DNA from: Planctomycetota bacterium
GTDB lineage: Bacteria; Planctomycetota; GCA-002687715
Assembly (NCBI GenBank): GCA_002683135.1
Contig: NYSS01000033.1
Location: 19,772 to 83,771 of the forward strand
Length of the DNA stretch: 64,000 bases
Direction: 5' to 3'
A program made the translations under genes and the position numbers. Below, piece after piece: positions 8,485 to 16,297 of this stretch; position 1 is the first letter of the stretch, and each line of letters begins with the position of its first letter. The notes beneath the pieces were generated by a model. That model saw nothing but the letters and a program-made list of their open reading frames with translations, was not told the DNA's origin and did no database searches.

Positions 8485-9405
8485 ATGACGGCTTCGGCGG
8501 ACGACGGGCTCGTCGGGACCCGTGTCGGCAAGGACGATGGCATCATCATCGTTCGCCTGATCGGCAAGGGTGGTTCCGGCTCCATATACCTGGGCCAAGA
8601 CGAGGTCCTGGATCGCGCCGTCGCCCTCAAGTTCCTCCACGCAACGTACGCGTCCAACGAGACGCTCCTCACCAGGTTCAAGCGGGAGGGCCGCCGCTTC
8701 GGCAAGCTCGTCCATCCGAACCTCGTCGAGGTTTATGGATGGGGGAAGAAGTCGGGGCGCCTCTTCATCGTCGCCGAGTATGTCGATGGGCTGAACCTGT
8801 ACCAGCTGCTGAAGATGCACGGTTCGCTCCCGATGGAGAGGGCGCTGCGCATCTGTCGTGACACGGCGGCGGGCCTCGCCGAGGCGCATCGCAACGGCAT
8901 CGTGCACCGTGACCTGAAGCCGGAGAACATCATGGTCCGGAATCAGGACAACATGGTGAAGGTCCTCGACTTCGGGATCGCGAAGGACCTCACGGATTCG
9001 CGCCTCGATCTCACCGGTCTCGGTATGTACATCGGAACACCCGCGTATTCGTCTCCGGAACAGGTTCGTGGTGCGACCCTGGACCACCGTTCAGACATCT
9101 TCTCGCTTGGGGTGATTCTCTATGAGTTGCTCACCGGCCGCGTTGCGTTCGATGGCCGCCATAGCACGGAGGTGCTGCGCTCGACGTTGAGGGACGAGCC
9201 GCGACCGGTCACCGAGCTCAATCGTTTGGTGACCGCGCCGGCCGCCCATCTCATCGAGACGATGATTCAGAAGGTTCCTGATCGACGGTTCCAGTCGATG
9301 CTCGAGGTCATGGCCGAAGTGGAAGATCTCATGGGTGCGGCGGAGTCGGTTACCGAGCGGGACGACATCACGGTCCGTCACAGCTTGAAGGAGCTGTTCG
9401 AGTAG
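8485..9405 (+). CDS. Hanks-type serine/threonine protein kinase
   Basis: A 306-residue soluble kinase with all core motifs: glycine-rich loop GKGGSGSIY, the ATP-binding lysine in VALKFL, catalytic loop HRDLKPEN, DFGIAKD, and the activation segment GTPAYSSPEQ. There is no C-terminal membrane segment or sensor domain, so this is a bare kinase domain with a short tail. The ORF track begins at 7534 in a shadow of the hydrolase; the ATG at 8485 (MTASADDG) is the real start. It lies 2 nt before the next gene (TTG 9408) and may be co-transcribed with the sulfatase-fold membrane protein. The target protein is unknown. Confidence 0.94.
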   Translation: MTASADDGLVGTRVGKDDGIIIVRLIGKGGSGSIYLGQDEVLDRAVALKFLHATYASNETLLTRFKREGRRFGKLVHPNLVEVYGWGKKSGRLFIVAEYVDGLNLYQLLKMHGSLPMERALRICRDTAAGLAEAHRNGIVHRDLKPENIMVRNQDNMVKVLDFGIAKDLTDSRLDLTGLGMYIGTPAYSSPEQVRGATLDHRSDIFSLGVILYELLTGRVAFDGRHSTEVLRSTLRDEPRPVTELNRLVTAPAAHLIETMIQKVPDRRFQSMLEVMAEVEDLMGAAESVTERDDITVRHSLKELFE

Positions 9406-9407
9406 CC

Positions 9408-12400
9408 TTGGCGGCCAGAGAGGGTCTTTTCTCCGCGTCATCTTCCATGTCCACGGTCTGCAGACGAATCTCGGGCCAAGTCGGCCCCGTGGCGCGGACG
9501 CTCGTCATCGGCGGCGTCGCGGGCGTGGCCGTGGGTGCGTGGGATCTCTCCCTCGCGGCGGCGACCCAGGACGCGCCGGTGGCCGCGGCGGCGGCGTACA
9601 CCATGGCGGTGACGACCCTCGCCGGGCTCGGAATCTCGGTCGGCGTGGCCTTGCTGCTGGTCCTCGGCCGCGCGGTCTTCGGGGCTGGGAGCCCGCGCAT
9701 GGCGGTCGTCCCGGTCGGGCTCGCCGCCGGCGTGATCGCGGCCCTGGTCAATCGGGGGCTGTTCGCAGGACCTGGGATCAGCGAAGCGTCGTGGGCCCCT
9801 GTCGTGGAGGCGGTGTTCGGGCCCTTGCTGGGCGTTGTCGCGACAGCGTTGATCCTGTGGGTCGGGGCATGCGCATCCTGGTCAGCGCGTCGTCGGTTGT
9901 TGTTGGCGATCGCCTGCGTCTTGGGGTTCCTTCTCTTCGGCCTGGCGAACCTGGGCTACGGGTCGTTCGGGCGCTTCAACGCGTATCCGTCCCTCAAGAT
10001 CGAGTTCACCCTGTTGACGTGGATTTCGGCGTTCGGCGCGCTCGGGCTCTCGTGGGGTGCGCGTCCGGCGCGGCCACGGCGCGACGCGCTGCTCGCCGCC
10101 GGTTTGATCCTCGTGTCCGGGGGGGTGGGCGTCGTCCAGCGCGGCGCAGTTGGGATTCACCGTGTCCGAGCCCAGATCGCCAACTTGCCCATGCCGGCAG
10201 CCAGGCAGCAGATGCATGTGGTGGAGTCGGTCCTCCTCGAATGGGCCCGTGACCTCCCCGAGATCCCCGTCGAAGCCATGGAGGTCCCGGGGTTCGAGGC
10301 GGGCAGTGATCGCACGGACATCGCCACGCTGCTCGACGCCCAGATCCCGAACCGGAGACAGATGAACGTCCTGTGGATCGCGGTCGATGCGCTGCGCCAG
10401 GATCGCCTTGGTTGCTATGGCTATGCTCGCCGTACGACTCCGCGTATCGACGCATTCGCGCAGGACGCGGTGAAATTCAGCCGGGCGTTGACGCCGACCC
10501 CGGCGAGCGCGATGGCGTACTCGTCGACCCTGAGCGGCGTGCCTAGCAGGGTCACGCCATCCTATGTCCACGTGCATGGTGTCGATGCTCCGGTCCCCGA
10601 TGACTTCCCGCTGGCCTCGGTGCTGGCGGCATCCGGACGCCAGACGATGGGCGTGACCGCGTTCTTCAAGTCAACTCAGCTGCGACCGGAGTTCGTGTCC
10701 ATGGGGCGCGGGTTCGAGCGGTTCAACAGCGACGGGCACATCAAGACGCTGGACGCGCGGGAGGTCACCGACCGCGTCGTTGCGTTGCTGGCACAGCGGC
10801 GGGCGCGCGACCCGTTCTTCATCTTCGCGCACTACCTGGACCCCCACGCTCCCTATCAGTTCAAGTCGGGGCACGACTTCGGCGCTCGCCCGGTCGACGC
10901 TTACGACTCGGAGATCGCGTTCGCAGACTCGGAGATCGGGCGCCTGCTGGACAAGTTGGAAGAGCTGGGTCTCTCAGACCAGACCATCGTCTGTTTCTTC
11001 TCCGACCACGGGGAGAGTTTCGGCGAGCACAACAACTGGAGGCATGGCGGGAGCCTCTACCAGCATCAGGTCGCGGTCCCGCTCTTGATCCGGGTCCCCG
11101 GTCTCCCGGCTAGGACGGTCTCCGAATGGGTGACGCTGGCGGATCTCTGCCCGACGACCTTGTCCCTGCTGGAGGTCCCCGATCCCCATCGGCGCCTCGG
11201 TCGCGATCTCGCGCCGTTGATGATCGGCGCCGACGACGGCTGGGTCGACTTCGCGTACGTGGACCGTCCGCATGCGCCCCGTCGAGGTCCGGCATCGCGC
11301 GAGCGTGGCGTCTGGTCCGGTGATCAGAAGCTCGTGTGGAATGTGGAGGCCAATACCTACCAGGTGTTCGATCTCGTTCAGGACCCGGGGGAGACGAGCA
11401 ACCTGTTCGACCCCGCCGACCCAAGTCAGCGGCGGCTCCTGGGGCTGATGGGCGCGTTTGATCGTCGCATCGCCGGGTTCTGGGGCGAGCCTGACGGGCC
11501 ACGGGACGACGCGGCCACGGCGTTCGCGGCGGCCGTGGGTCAACTGGAGTCAGCGACCGCCGACACGGCGGACGCTGCCATCGCCGCCCTGTTCGAGGTA
11601 TTCGCGGCCCATCGGCTGACCCTCGAGACCCGAGAGCAGGTGCGGGCAGAGGACCGGGACCGACTGCGCAAGCTCGCTGAAGGGGCGCTCGGCGCGCGCA
11701 GGATTCGCGCGGTCTACCGGGACCAGGTCGCGTCGGTCCTGCTGTTCTGCGACGACGCGCGCTCGATGGAGAGGCTGGTCGCGTACCAGGAGGAGACCAG
11801 GAACGTGGCGCTGGCGGCGCAGATCTCCCAGTATCGAAGGCGTCATGGGAGACCGGGTGTCGCGACATGGATGGCAGGGGCTCTGGAGCGGACGGCGTGG
11901 GATCGCAGGCTGTGGCCTGCGTACGCGTTGGCGACGGTTGGCGACGAATCGGGCGTTCCGCTCCTGCGGGCATGTCTGCGTTCGCCAGAGTTGAACGACG
12001 TCCTCGTCGCCGCGGACGGGCTCGGTGCCCTTGGCAAGCGCGACGTCTTGTTGCACGCGTTGCTCGCGCAGGATCGATTCTGGCGTAGCGAGCGGGCGCT
12101 CGCGCCTCTCGTCGATGCGGCGGGTGCGGACCGAACGAGCACCGGTACGGCGTTCCTGATCCACGTAGCCAGCTCCGTGACCGGCGCCGCGGCCAGACGG
12201 GCGCAGGCGTATCTGGAGGCACGCCTTGATGGTGCGGCGATCGCGAGATCTGGCGAGGTTTACCTGGCCGCGTTCGGCGCCAAGGAGGCGCTGCTTTACG
12301 GTCAGCACCGTGACGCGCTGACGGCGCTGCGGGGGGTGAGCGCTAAGGACGATGCATTGCTCGGTCCTCTGTGGCTCCTCAAGCTCCATGCGGCGCTCGG

Positions 12401-12896
12401 TGCTGGCGACGATGCCGCGTTTGACGACGCGGCCGCCCGACTCGCGGCGGCGTGTCCGGGAGACCCGACGATTCAGCGGTTGGCGCGTCGGGTGCGTGGC
12501 CCGGATGGCCCGTTCGTCGGAGAAGCCAAGGCCCTGCGAATCAAGGCGGAGCTCGTTGAGCTCTCCGCTGACGAGAAGCCACAACCCGGCGGGGTGATCC
12601 TGATCCAGGTCGACGTGACGAACGAAGGAGACCGCGTCCTGATCGGTGGACCAGTGAGGGGTAGCCTGCGCTTCGGCTTGGTGGAGCGGGTCGGGAAGCG
12701 GATGGGTCAATCGCAGCACATGTTCGATCTGCCGATGAGCGGGATCGCGCCGGGTGAGACCGTGCGGGTTTCGGCGGTCGGTCGACTCCCGAACCGGGAG
12801 GGCAGCCACGACATCAGCCTGGTGATCCGCCGTGCCGGGGTGCCGGGACCATCAGTGGAGTTGGTTAGGTTGCCTACGGTGGTCGTCGATCCCTGA
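9408..12896 (+). CDS. Large membrane protein with sulfatase/alkaline-phosphatase-fold domain and alpha-helical repeat tail
   Basis: About 1162 residues. The first about 270 hold six or seven transmembrane segments. An alkaline-phosphatase-superfamily domain runs from about 318 (NVLWIAVDALRQD) to about 690, with the metal-site motifs HYLDPHAPY and FFSDHGESFGEH. The expected Cys/Ser-x-Pro-x-Arg of formylglycine sulfatases is absent; the nucleophile region reads TPTPASAMAYSS, so a Thr or Ser nucleophile as in phospho-group transferases is more likely. HEAT/TPR-like helices follow (about 700-1050), then a beta-rich Ig-like C-terminal domain. The start may be TTG 9408 or ATG 9447 (MSTVCRR). It could modify a surface glycan or lipid; the substrate is unknown. 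Confidence 0.85.
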   Translation: MAAREGLFSASSSMSTVCRRISGQVGPVARTLVIGGVAGVAVGAWDLSLAAATQDAPVAAAAAYTMAVTTLAGLGISVGVALLLVLGRAVFGAGSPRMAVVPVGLAAGVIAALVNRGLFAGPGISEASWAPVVEAVFGPLLGVVATALILWVGACASWSARRRLLLAIACVLGFLLFGLANLGYGSFGRFNAYPSLKIEFTLLTWISAFGALGLSWGARPARPRRDALLAAGLILVSGGVGVVQRGAVGIHRVRAQIANLPMPAARQQMHVVESVLLEWARDLPEIPVEAMEVPGFEAGSDRTDIATLLDAQIPNRRQMNVLWIAVDALRQDRLGCYGYARRTTPRIDAFAQDAVKFSRALTPTPASAMAYSSTLSGVPSRVTPSYVHVHGVDAPVPDDFPLASVLAASGRQTMGVTAFFKSTQLRPEFVSMGRGFERFNSDGHIKTLDAREVTDRVVALLAQRRARDPFFIFAHYLDPHAPYQFKSGHDFGARPVDAYDSEIAFADSEIGRLLDKLEELGLSDQTIVCFFSDHGESFGEHNNWRHGGSLYQHQVAVPLLIRVPGLPARTVSEWVTLADLCPTTLSLLEVPDPHRRLGRDLAPLMIGADDGWVDFAYVDRPHAPRRGPASRERGVWSGDQKLVWNVEANTYQVFDLVQDPGETSNLFDPADPSQRRLLGLMGAFDRRIAGFWGEPDGPRDDAATAFAAAVGQLESATADTADAAIAALFEVFAAHRLTLETREQVRAEDRDRLRKLAEGALGARRIRAVYRDQVASVLLFCDDARSMERLVAYQEETRNVALAAQISQYRRRHGRPGVATWMAGALERTAWDRRLWPAYALATVGDESGVPLLRACLRSPELNDVLVAADGLGALGKRDVLLHALLAQDRFWRSERALAPLVDAAGADRTSTGTAFLIHVASSVTGAAARRAQAYLEARLDGAAIARSGEVYLAAFGAKEALLYGQHRDALTALRGVSAKDDALLGPLWLLKLHAALGAGDDAAFDDAAARLAAACPGDPTIQRLARRVRGPDGPFVGEAKALRIKAELVELSADEKPQPGGVILIQVDVTNEGDRVLIGGPVRGSLRFGLVERVGKRMGQSQHMFDLPMSGIAPGETVRVSAVGRLPNREGSHDISLVIRRAGVPGPSVELVRLPTVVVDP

Positions 12897-12927
12897 CCTG
12901 CGTACCATGCGCGCCGGAGTCAAGACT

Positions 12928-13209
12928 ATGAGTGAGCCAGGCGTCTTTCATCCAGGGCACGACGAGCTGCACGGCCAGACGGTCGTCCTGTTCACCACGG
13001 GGCCACGTACTTTCATCGGGCGGTGGGACGAGGACACCGGGGAGATGATCCGTATGGTCGGCGTCTGCATGCACGAGGACGGCGCGAGTGACCTCGGGCG
13101 CGACGCGTGGGTGGAGCAGACCAAGAAGTTCGGTATCCCGATCGAACACCAGACGATCACCGTCCCCAAGGGGGAGGTGGACCGGGTGGTCAAGCTCCGC
13201 GAGGTATAG
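12928..13209 (+). CDS. Small conserved-looking protein of unknown function
   Basis: A 93-residue soluble, acidic protein starting MSEPGVFHPGHDE. The ORF track begins in the tail of the previous gene; ATG 12928 has GGAG about 10 nt upstream, while ATG 12907 is an alternative. It contains a VVLFTTGPRTFIGRWDE segment that looks like a small beta-barrel strand pair, and an EDGASDLGRDAWVEQ stretch. No signal peptide or cysteine motif is seen beyond one Cys. I do not recognise the family. It lies 31 nt after the sulfatase-fold gene and converges on the MurC-like gene. Confidence 0.7.
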   Translation: MSEPGVFHPGHDELHGQTVVLFTTGPRTFIGRWDEDTGEMIRMVGVCMHEDGASDLGRDAWVEQTKKFGIPIEHQTITVPKGEVDRVVKLREV

Positions 13210-13216
13210 GAGCCGG

Positions 13217-14584
13217 TCAGCTGCCCGTTGCTGGTAGGCAGTGGACGACCCGCCTGGCCAGCTCCGCGAGGCCAGGGTCTCTCGCTCCCATGATGAGCAC
13301 GAGGTCACCAGGACGGGCGAGGTCGCTGACGAGTTGCGGCCACGCGTCGCGGTCCGCGAGGTAGGTCGCGTCGACGCCGGCGGCGCGGAGATCGTCAGCC
13401 AGGTCCCGGCTCGAGATGTCACGGGAGGCGGTTCCGCCGGCGTAGTGAATCTCGCTGATCCATATCCGGTCGTCGGGGCCGAGGACGGCGGGAACGGTCT
13501 GCCCCAACTCCTCGCGCATGAACCGGGCGGGAGCGAACCCGTGCGGCTGGAACACCGCGAGGACGCGATCCGAGCGGGAGCGGGCGGCGCGCAGGGTGGC
13601 TGCGATCTTCGTCGGGTTGTGAGCGAAGTCGTCGACCACCGTGACCCCGCCTCGTTCACCGACGACCTCGAAGCGTCGCGCGACCCCTCGGAAGCCCTCG
13701 ATGGCGCGGGCAGCGGATGCGACGTCCACATCCATGGTCAGTCCAACGGCGATCGCCGCCAACGCGTTGCTCGCGTTGTGCGCGCCGGGGAGCGGGACCC
13801 GTACGGTCGTGCCGCCGACGCTGAACTGAGATCCGGGGCCGTCCGCGGTGAGATCGGTCCCGCGGATCTCGGCGTCCGGACCGAATCCGAAGGTGAGCGC
13901 CCCGTCCCGCAGGGGAGCGAGCTCGCTGTCGTCGGCGACGACGGCGCGTTGGCGCGTTTGACGGGTGAACGTGCGGAACTGTTCCATGACCCGCTCCGGC
14001 TCCATGTGGTCGCGATGGAGGTTGAGGACCACGCCCACGAGAGGAGAGTGCTTGATGAGCGTCCCGTCGCTCTCATCGGCTTCGGCTACCAGCGGCCCTG
14101 CGCCGCGCCACGCGTTGCCTCGCAGGCCTCGGGCGCGCAGCGATATCAGATCTCCTCCAGTCACCAGGCCGGGGTCGCGGCCGGCTTCGTCGAGGATGGT
14201 GAAGGCCATACCCGTGACCGTGGACTTGCCGCTGGTGCCGGCTATGGCGACGGACGGGCCAGCGCCGAGCAGTCCTGCCAGGACATCCGCGCGGTGAACG
14301 ATGGGGATGCCCAGATCCCGCGCCTCGGCGAGGTCCGGGATCGCGGCCTCGATCGCTGTGGACGCGACGACCTGGGCTGCCCCTGCGACGCCGCTGCCGT
14401 CCTGGGGGTGGAGGGTGACGCCGATGGCCGAGAGCCGGCCGCGTTCGTCGTCGATAGCGCCTTCGTCGAGGGCACGATCACTGCCCGAGGTGGGCAAGCC
14501 GCCGAGCGCCCGGTGTTGCGCCAGGGCGCTCATCCCCGTGCCCGCGATCCCCACGAAGTGAATACGTTGCGTGTCTTCGTCCAC
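13217..14584 (-). CDS. murC: Mur ligase, UDP-N-acetylmuramate-L-alanine ligase (MurC/Mpl) type
   Basis: A 455-residue ATP-dependent amide ligase. The N-terminal Rossmann domain starts HFVGIAGTGMSALA, the ATP loop is GTSGKST (about 116-122), the central domain has a conserved NLHRDHMEP and the C-terminal domain starts near AHNASNALAAIA with DFAHNPTKI. These fit MurC/Mpl, which add L-Ala or a tripeptide to UDP-MurNAc in peptidoglycan synthesis or recycling. Canonical MurC and Mpl have GTHGKTT; the Ser for His and Ser for Thr changes make exact MurC identity less certain. It is a single gene with no mur cluster around it. The GTG start at 14584 places the Rossmann strand immediately. Confidence 0.78.
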   Translation of the reverse strand: MDEDTQRIHFVGIAGTGMSALAQHRALGGLPTSGSDRALDEGAIDDERGRLSAIGVTLHPQDGSGVAGAAQVVASTAIEAAIPDLAEARDLGIPIVHRADVLAGLLGAGPSVAIAGTSGKSTVTGMAFTILDEAGRDPGLVTGGDLISLRARGLRGNAWRGAGPLVAEADESDGTLIKHSPLVGVVLNLHRDHMEPERVMEQFRTFTRQTRQRAVVADDSELAPLRDGALTFGFGPDAEIRGTDLTADGPGSQFSVGGTTVRVPLPGAHNASNALAAIAVGLTMDVDVASAARAIEGFRGVARRFEVVGERGGVTVVDDFAHNPTKIAATLRAARSRSDRVLAVFQPHGFAPARFMREELGQTVPAVLGPDDRIWISEIHYAGGTASRDISSRDLADDLRAAGVDATYLADRDAWPQLVSDLARPGDLVLIMGARDPGLAELARRVVHCLPATGS

Positions 14585-14687
14585 GACCGCCCGTGTGCAT
14601 TGTCCGACCGCCAGGTCTCCGCTCCTGCGCGAAACATGCTAACAGAGGAGTCGAAGCTGACGCGGATTGGCCGGAGAGTTCGTCGGA

Positions 14688-15326
14688 ATGAGACCTGAAG
14701 AATTTGTCATGCGGTATCGCGAGGCCCGCGCCTCGGCGATCCTCAGAACCAACGTCGCGGATGCGGTCGCCCCGGCGATGGAGGCGGCCATTCGTGCGGG
14801 CTTTCGCGTCATCGAGTTCACGCTCAACACGCCGAATGCCCTGCAGCACATCGAGGAGTTCTCCGCGCGCGAGTCCCTGGTCGTCGGCGCCGGGACGGTC
14901 CTGACGGCTGCGGATGCTCGCACGGCCGTGGACGCCGGTGCGCGGTTCATCGTCTCGCCGGTGGTGGATGAGGCGGTGATCGAGGAGGCCGCGAAGCTCG
15001 GCGTCGCGGCTATGCCAGGGACGCACACGCCGACCGAGATGCAGCGTGCCTGGGCGGCGGGGGCGCAGCTCCAGAAGCTGTTCCCGGGGCCAGCGGGGGG
15101 CGCCTCGTACGTCAAGGCGTGCCTGGGCCCGCTGCCGCACCTCAAGATCGTCCCGACCAGCGGGGTCGACGCGGACAACGCCGCGGATTTTCTCGAAGCC
15201 GGCGCCTGGGCGATTGGCTTCGTGGCTCCGTTGTTTGCGCCGGAGGACATGGCTGAGGGTCGGTTCGACCGTATAGAGGAACGCGCGCGTCGATTGCTCG
15301 GCGCGGTGGACCGAACCGGAGCGTGA
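14688..15326 (+). CDS. eda: 2-dehydro-3-deoxy-phosphogluconate (KDPG) aldolase family
   Basis: A 212-residue class I aldolase that cleaves KDPG (or KHG/KDPGal) to pyruvate and an aldehyde phosphate, the last Entner-Doudoroff step. Seen: the glutamate motif IEFTLNTPNAL, GAGTVLT, FIVSPVVDE, and the Schiff-base lysine in QKLFPG (about Lys130), followed by VPTSGVDADN. ATG 14688 is chosen because CCGGAGAG lies upstream; the track start at 14667 is earlier. The stop overlaps the GTG start of the DinB-PH gene (GTGA). No edd or kinase gene is in the window, so the sugar pathway served is not clear. Confidence 0.88.
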   Translation: MRPEEFVMRYREARASAILRTNVADAVAPAMEAAIRAGFRVIEFTLNTPNALQHIEEFSARESLVVGAGTVLTAADARTAVDAGARFIVSPVVDEAVIEEAAKLGVAAMPGTHTPTEMQRAWAAGAQLQKLFPGPAGGASYVKACLGPLPHLKIVPTSGVDADNAADFLEAGAWAIGFVAPLFAPEDMAEGRFDRIEERARRLLGAVDRTGA

Positions 15327-16297
15327 CCCTGTTCAGATCGATCGAAGCATTCGTCGGTGACATGGAAGAGGAGGCGTGCCGCACGCGCGCGCTGCTCGGA
15401 CGCCTGACCGACGAGTCCCTGGGCACCCGCGTCGCCCCAGGATTGAAGGGGCTGGGGGAGATGGCGTGGCACCTGGCCCAGAGCCTCGGCAGCATCGGCT
15501 CCCAGCTGGGCCTCCTTGTCGATGCTCCGCTCCGCGATGCTCCGCCGCCGGCGCACGGACCGCTCATCTGCGACGCTTACGATCGGGCGGTCAACAGCCT
15601 TTGCCAGGCGGTCCTCGAGTGGGATGACGGGGCCCTGATCGAGGTGGTGGATGTCTACGGTGAGCGCTGGACGCGGGGCCATGCGCTGCGCGTCATGCTC
15701 GACCACGAGATCCACCATCGCGGTGAGTGCGTGGTGCTCATGCGCCAGGCCGGGCTCGAGCCGCCGGCGCTCTACGGTCCGGTGTTGGAGACCGTGCCTG
15801 ACCCCTTCGACGCCAACGAGCCCGCGTCGGTCGAGCGCTTAGAGCGGCGGATCGTGGTCGCGTGGCGGATAGAGAACGTGATCTGGTGGGCGATCCTGAC
15901 CGTCGGCGCGGTCGCCGCGGAGTGGTTCTGGCTGCCCGAGTTGGAGTGGTGGCCGCTGGCCCCGTGGTGGAGCGCCGCGCTGATCTCATCGGCGATGCTG
16001 TGTCTCGCGATTGTGTGGCCTTCCCTCGCCTATGCGGCGTGGAGTTATAGCGTGCGCAGGCACGACGTCATGCTCTCGTACGGTGTCTTGTTTCGTGTGC
16101 GTCGCAGTCTCCCGCGTCCGCGCATTCAGCACGTCGACGTGAGGTCTGGGCCCCTCGATCGAGCTTTTGGGATCGTCAAGTGCACCTTGTACACGGCGGG
16201 TACGGGCGAAGCGGACGCCTCTATTCCCGGTCTCGTTCCCGAGGTCGCGGAGGCGTTGCGCGAGCGCCTCCTTGCGCAGGGGCCGATGGGTGGATGA
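15323..16297 (+). CDS. DinB-like domain fused to membrane bPH2 (YdbS-like) domain
   Basis: A 324-residue two-part protein. Residues about 1-155 look like a DinB/DfsB four-helix metal-binding bundle, with the first histidine in MAWHLAQS and a second cluster DHEIHHRGE followed by the typical RQAGLEPP end. Residues about 180-320 have two transmembrane helices and a bacterial PH domain with RRSLPRPRIQHVDVRSGPLDRAFG, as in YdbS. It starts with GTG overlapping the aldolase stop, and its end overlaps the GTG of the next gene by 8 nt, so the PH pair is co-translated. DinB domains bind metal and act in thiol-dependent or detoxification reactions; a role at the membrane is inference. Confidence 0.82.
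   Translation: MTLFRSIEAFVGDMEEEACRTRALLGRLTDESLGTRVAPGLKGLGEMAWHLAQSLGSIGSQLGLLVDAPLRDAPPPAHGPLICDAYDRAVNSLCQAVLEWDDGALIEVVDVYGERWTRGHALRVMLDHEIHHRGECVVLMRQAGLEPPALYGPVLETVPDPFDANEPASVERLERRIVVAWRIENVIWWAILTVGAVAAEWFWLPELEWWPLAPWWSAALISSAMLCLAIVWPSLAYAAWSYSVRRHDVMLSYGVLFRVRRSLPRPRIQHVDVRSGPLDRAFGIVKCTLYTAGTGEADASIPGLVPEVAEALRERLLAQGPMGG

Noticed and set aside
7978-9087. 370-residue ORF ending in bS21
   Set aside because: Only the last 68 residues are bS21; the rest is antisense to the kinase gene and upstream of the real RBS and promoter.
7534-9405. Long kinase ORF from 7534
   Set aside because: The first 317 residues lie in another frame of the hydrolase gene and across rpsU; the kinase starts at 8485.
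13241-14698. 485-residue plus-strand ORF opposite the MurC-like gene
   Set aside because: Antisense shadow; the minus frame carries the full Mur ligase motif set.
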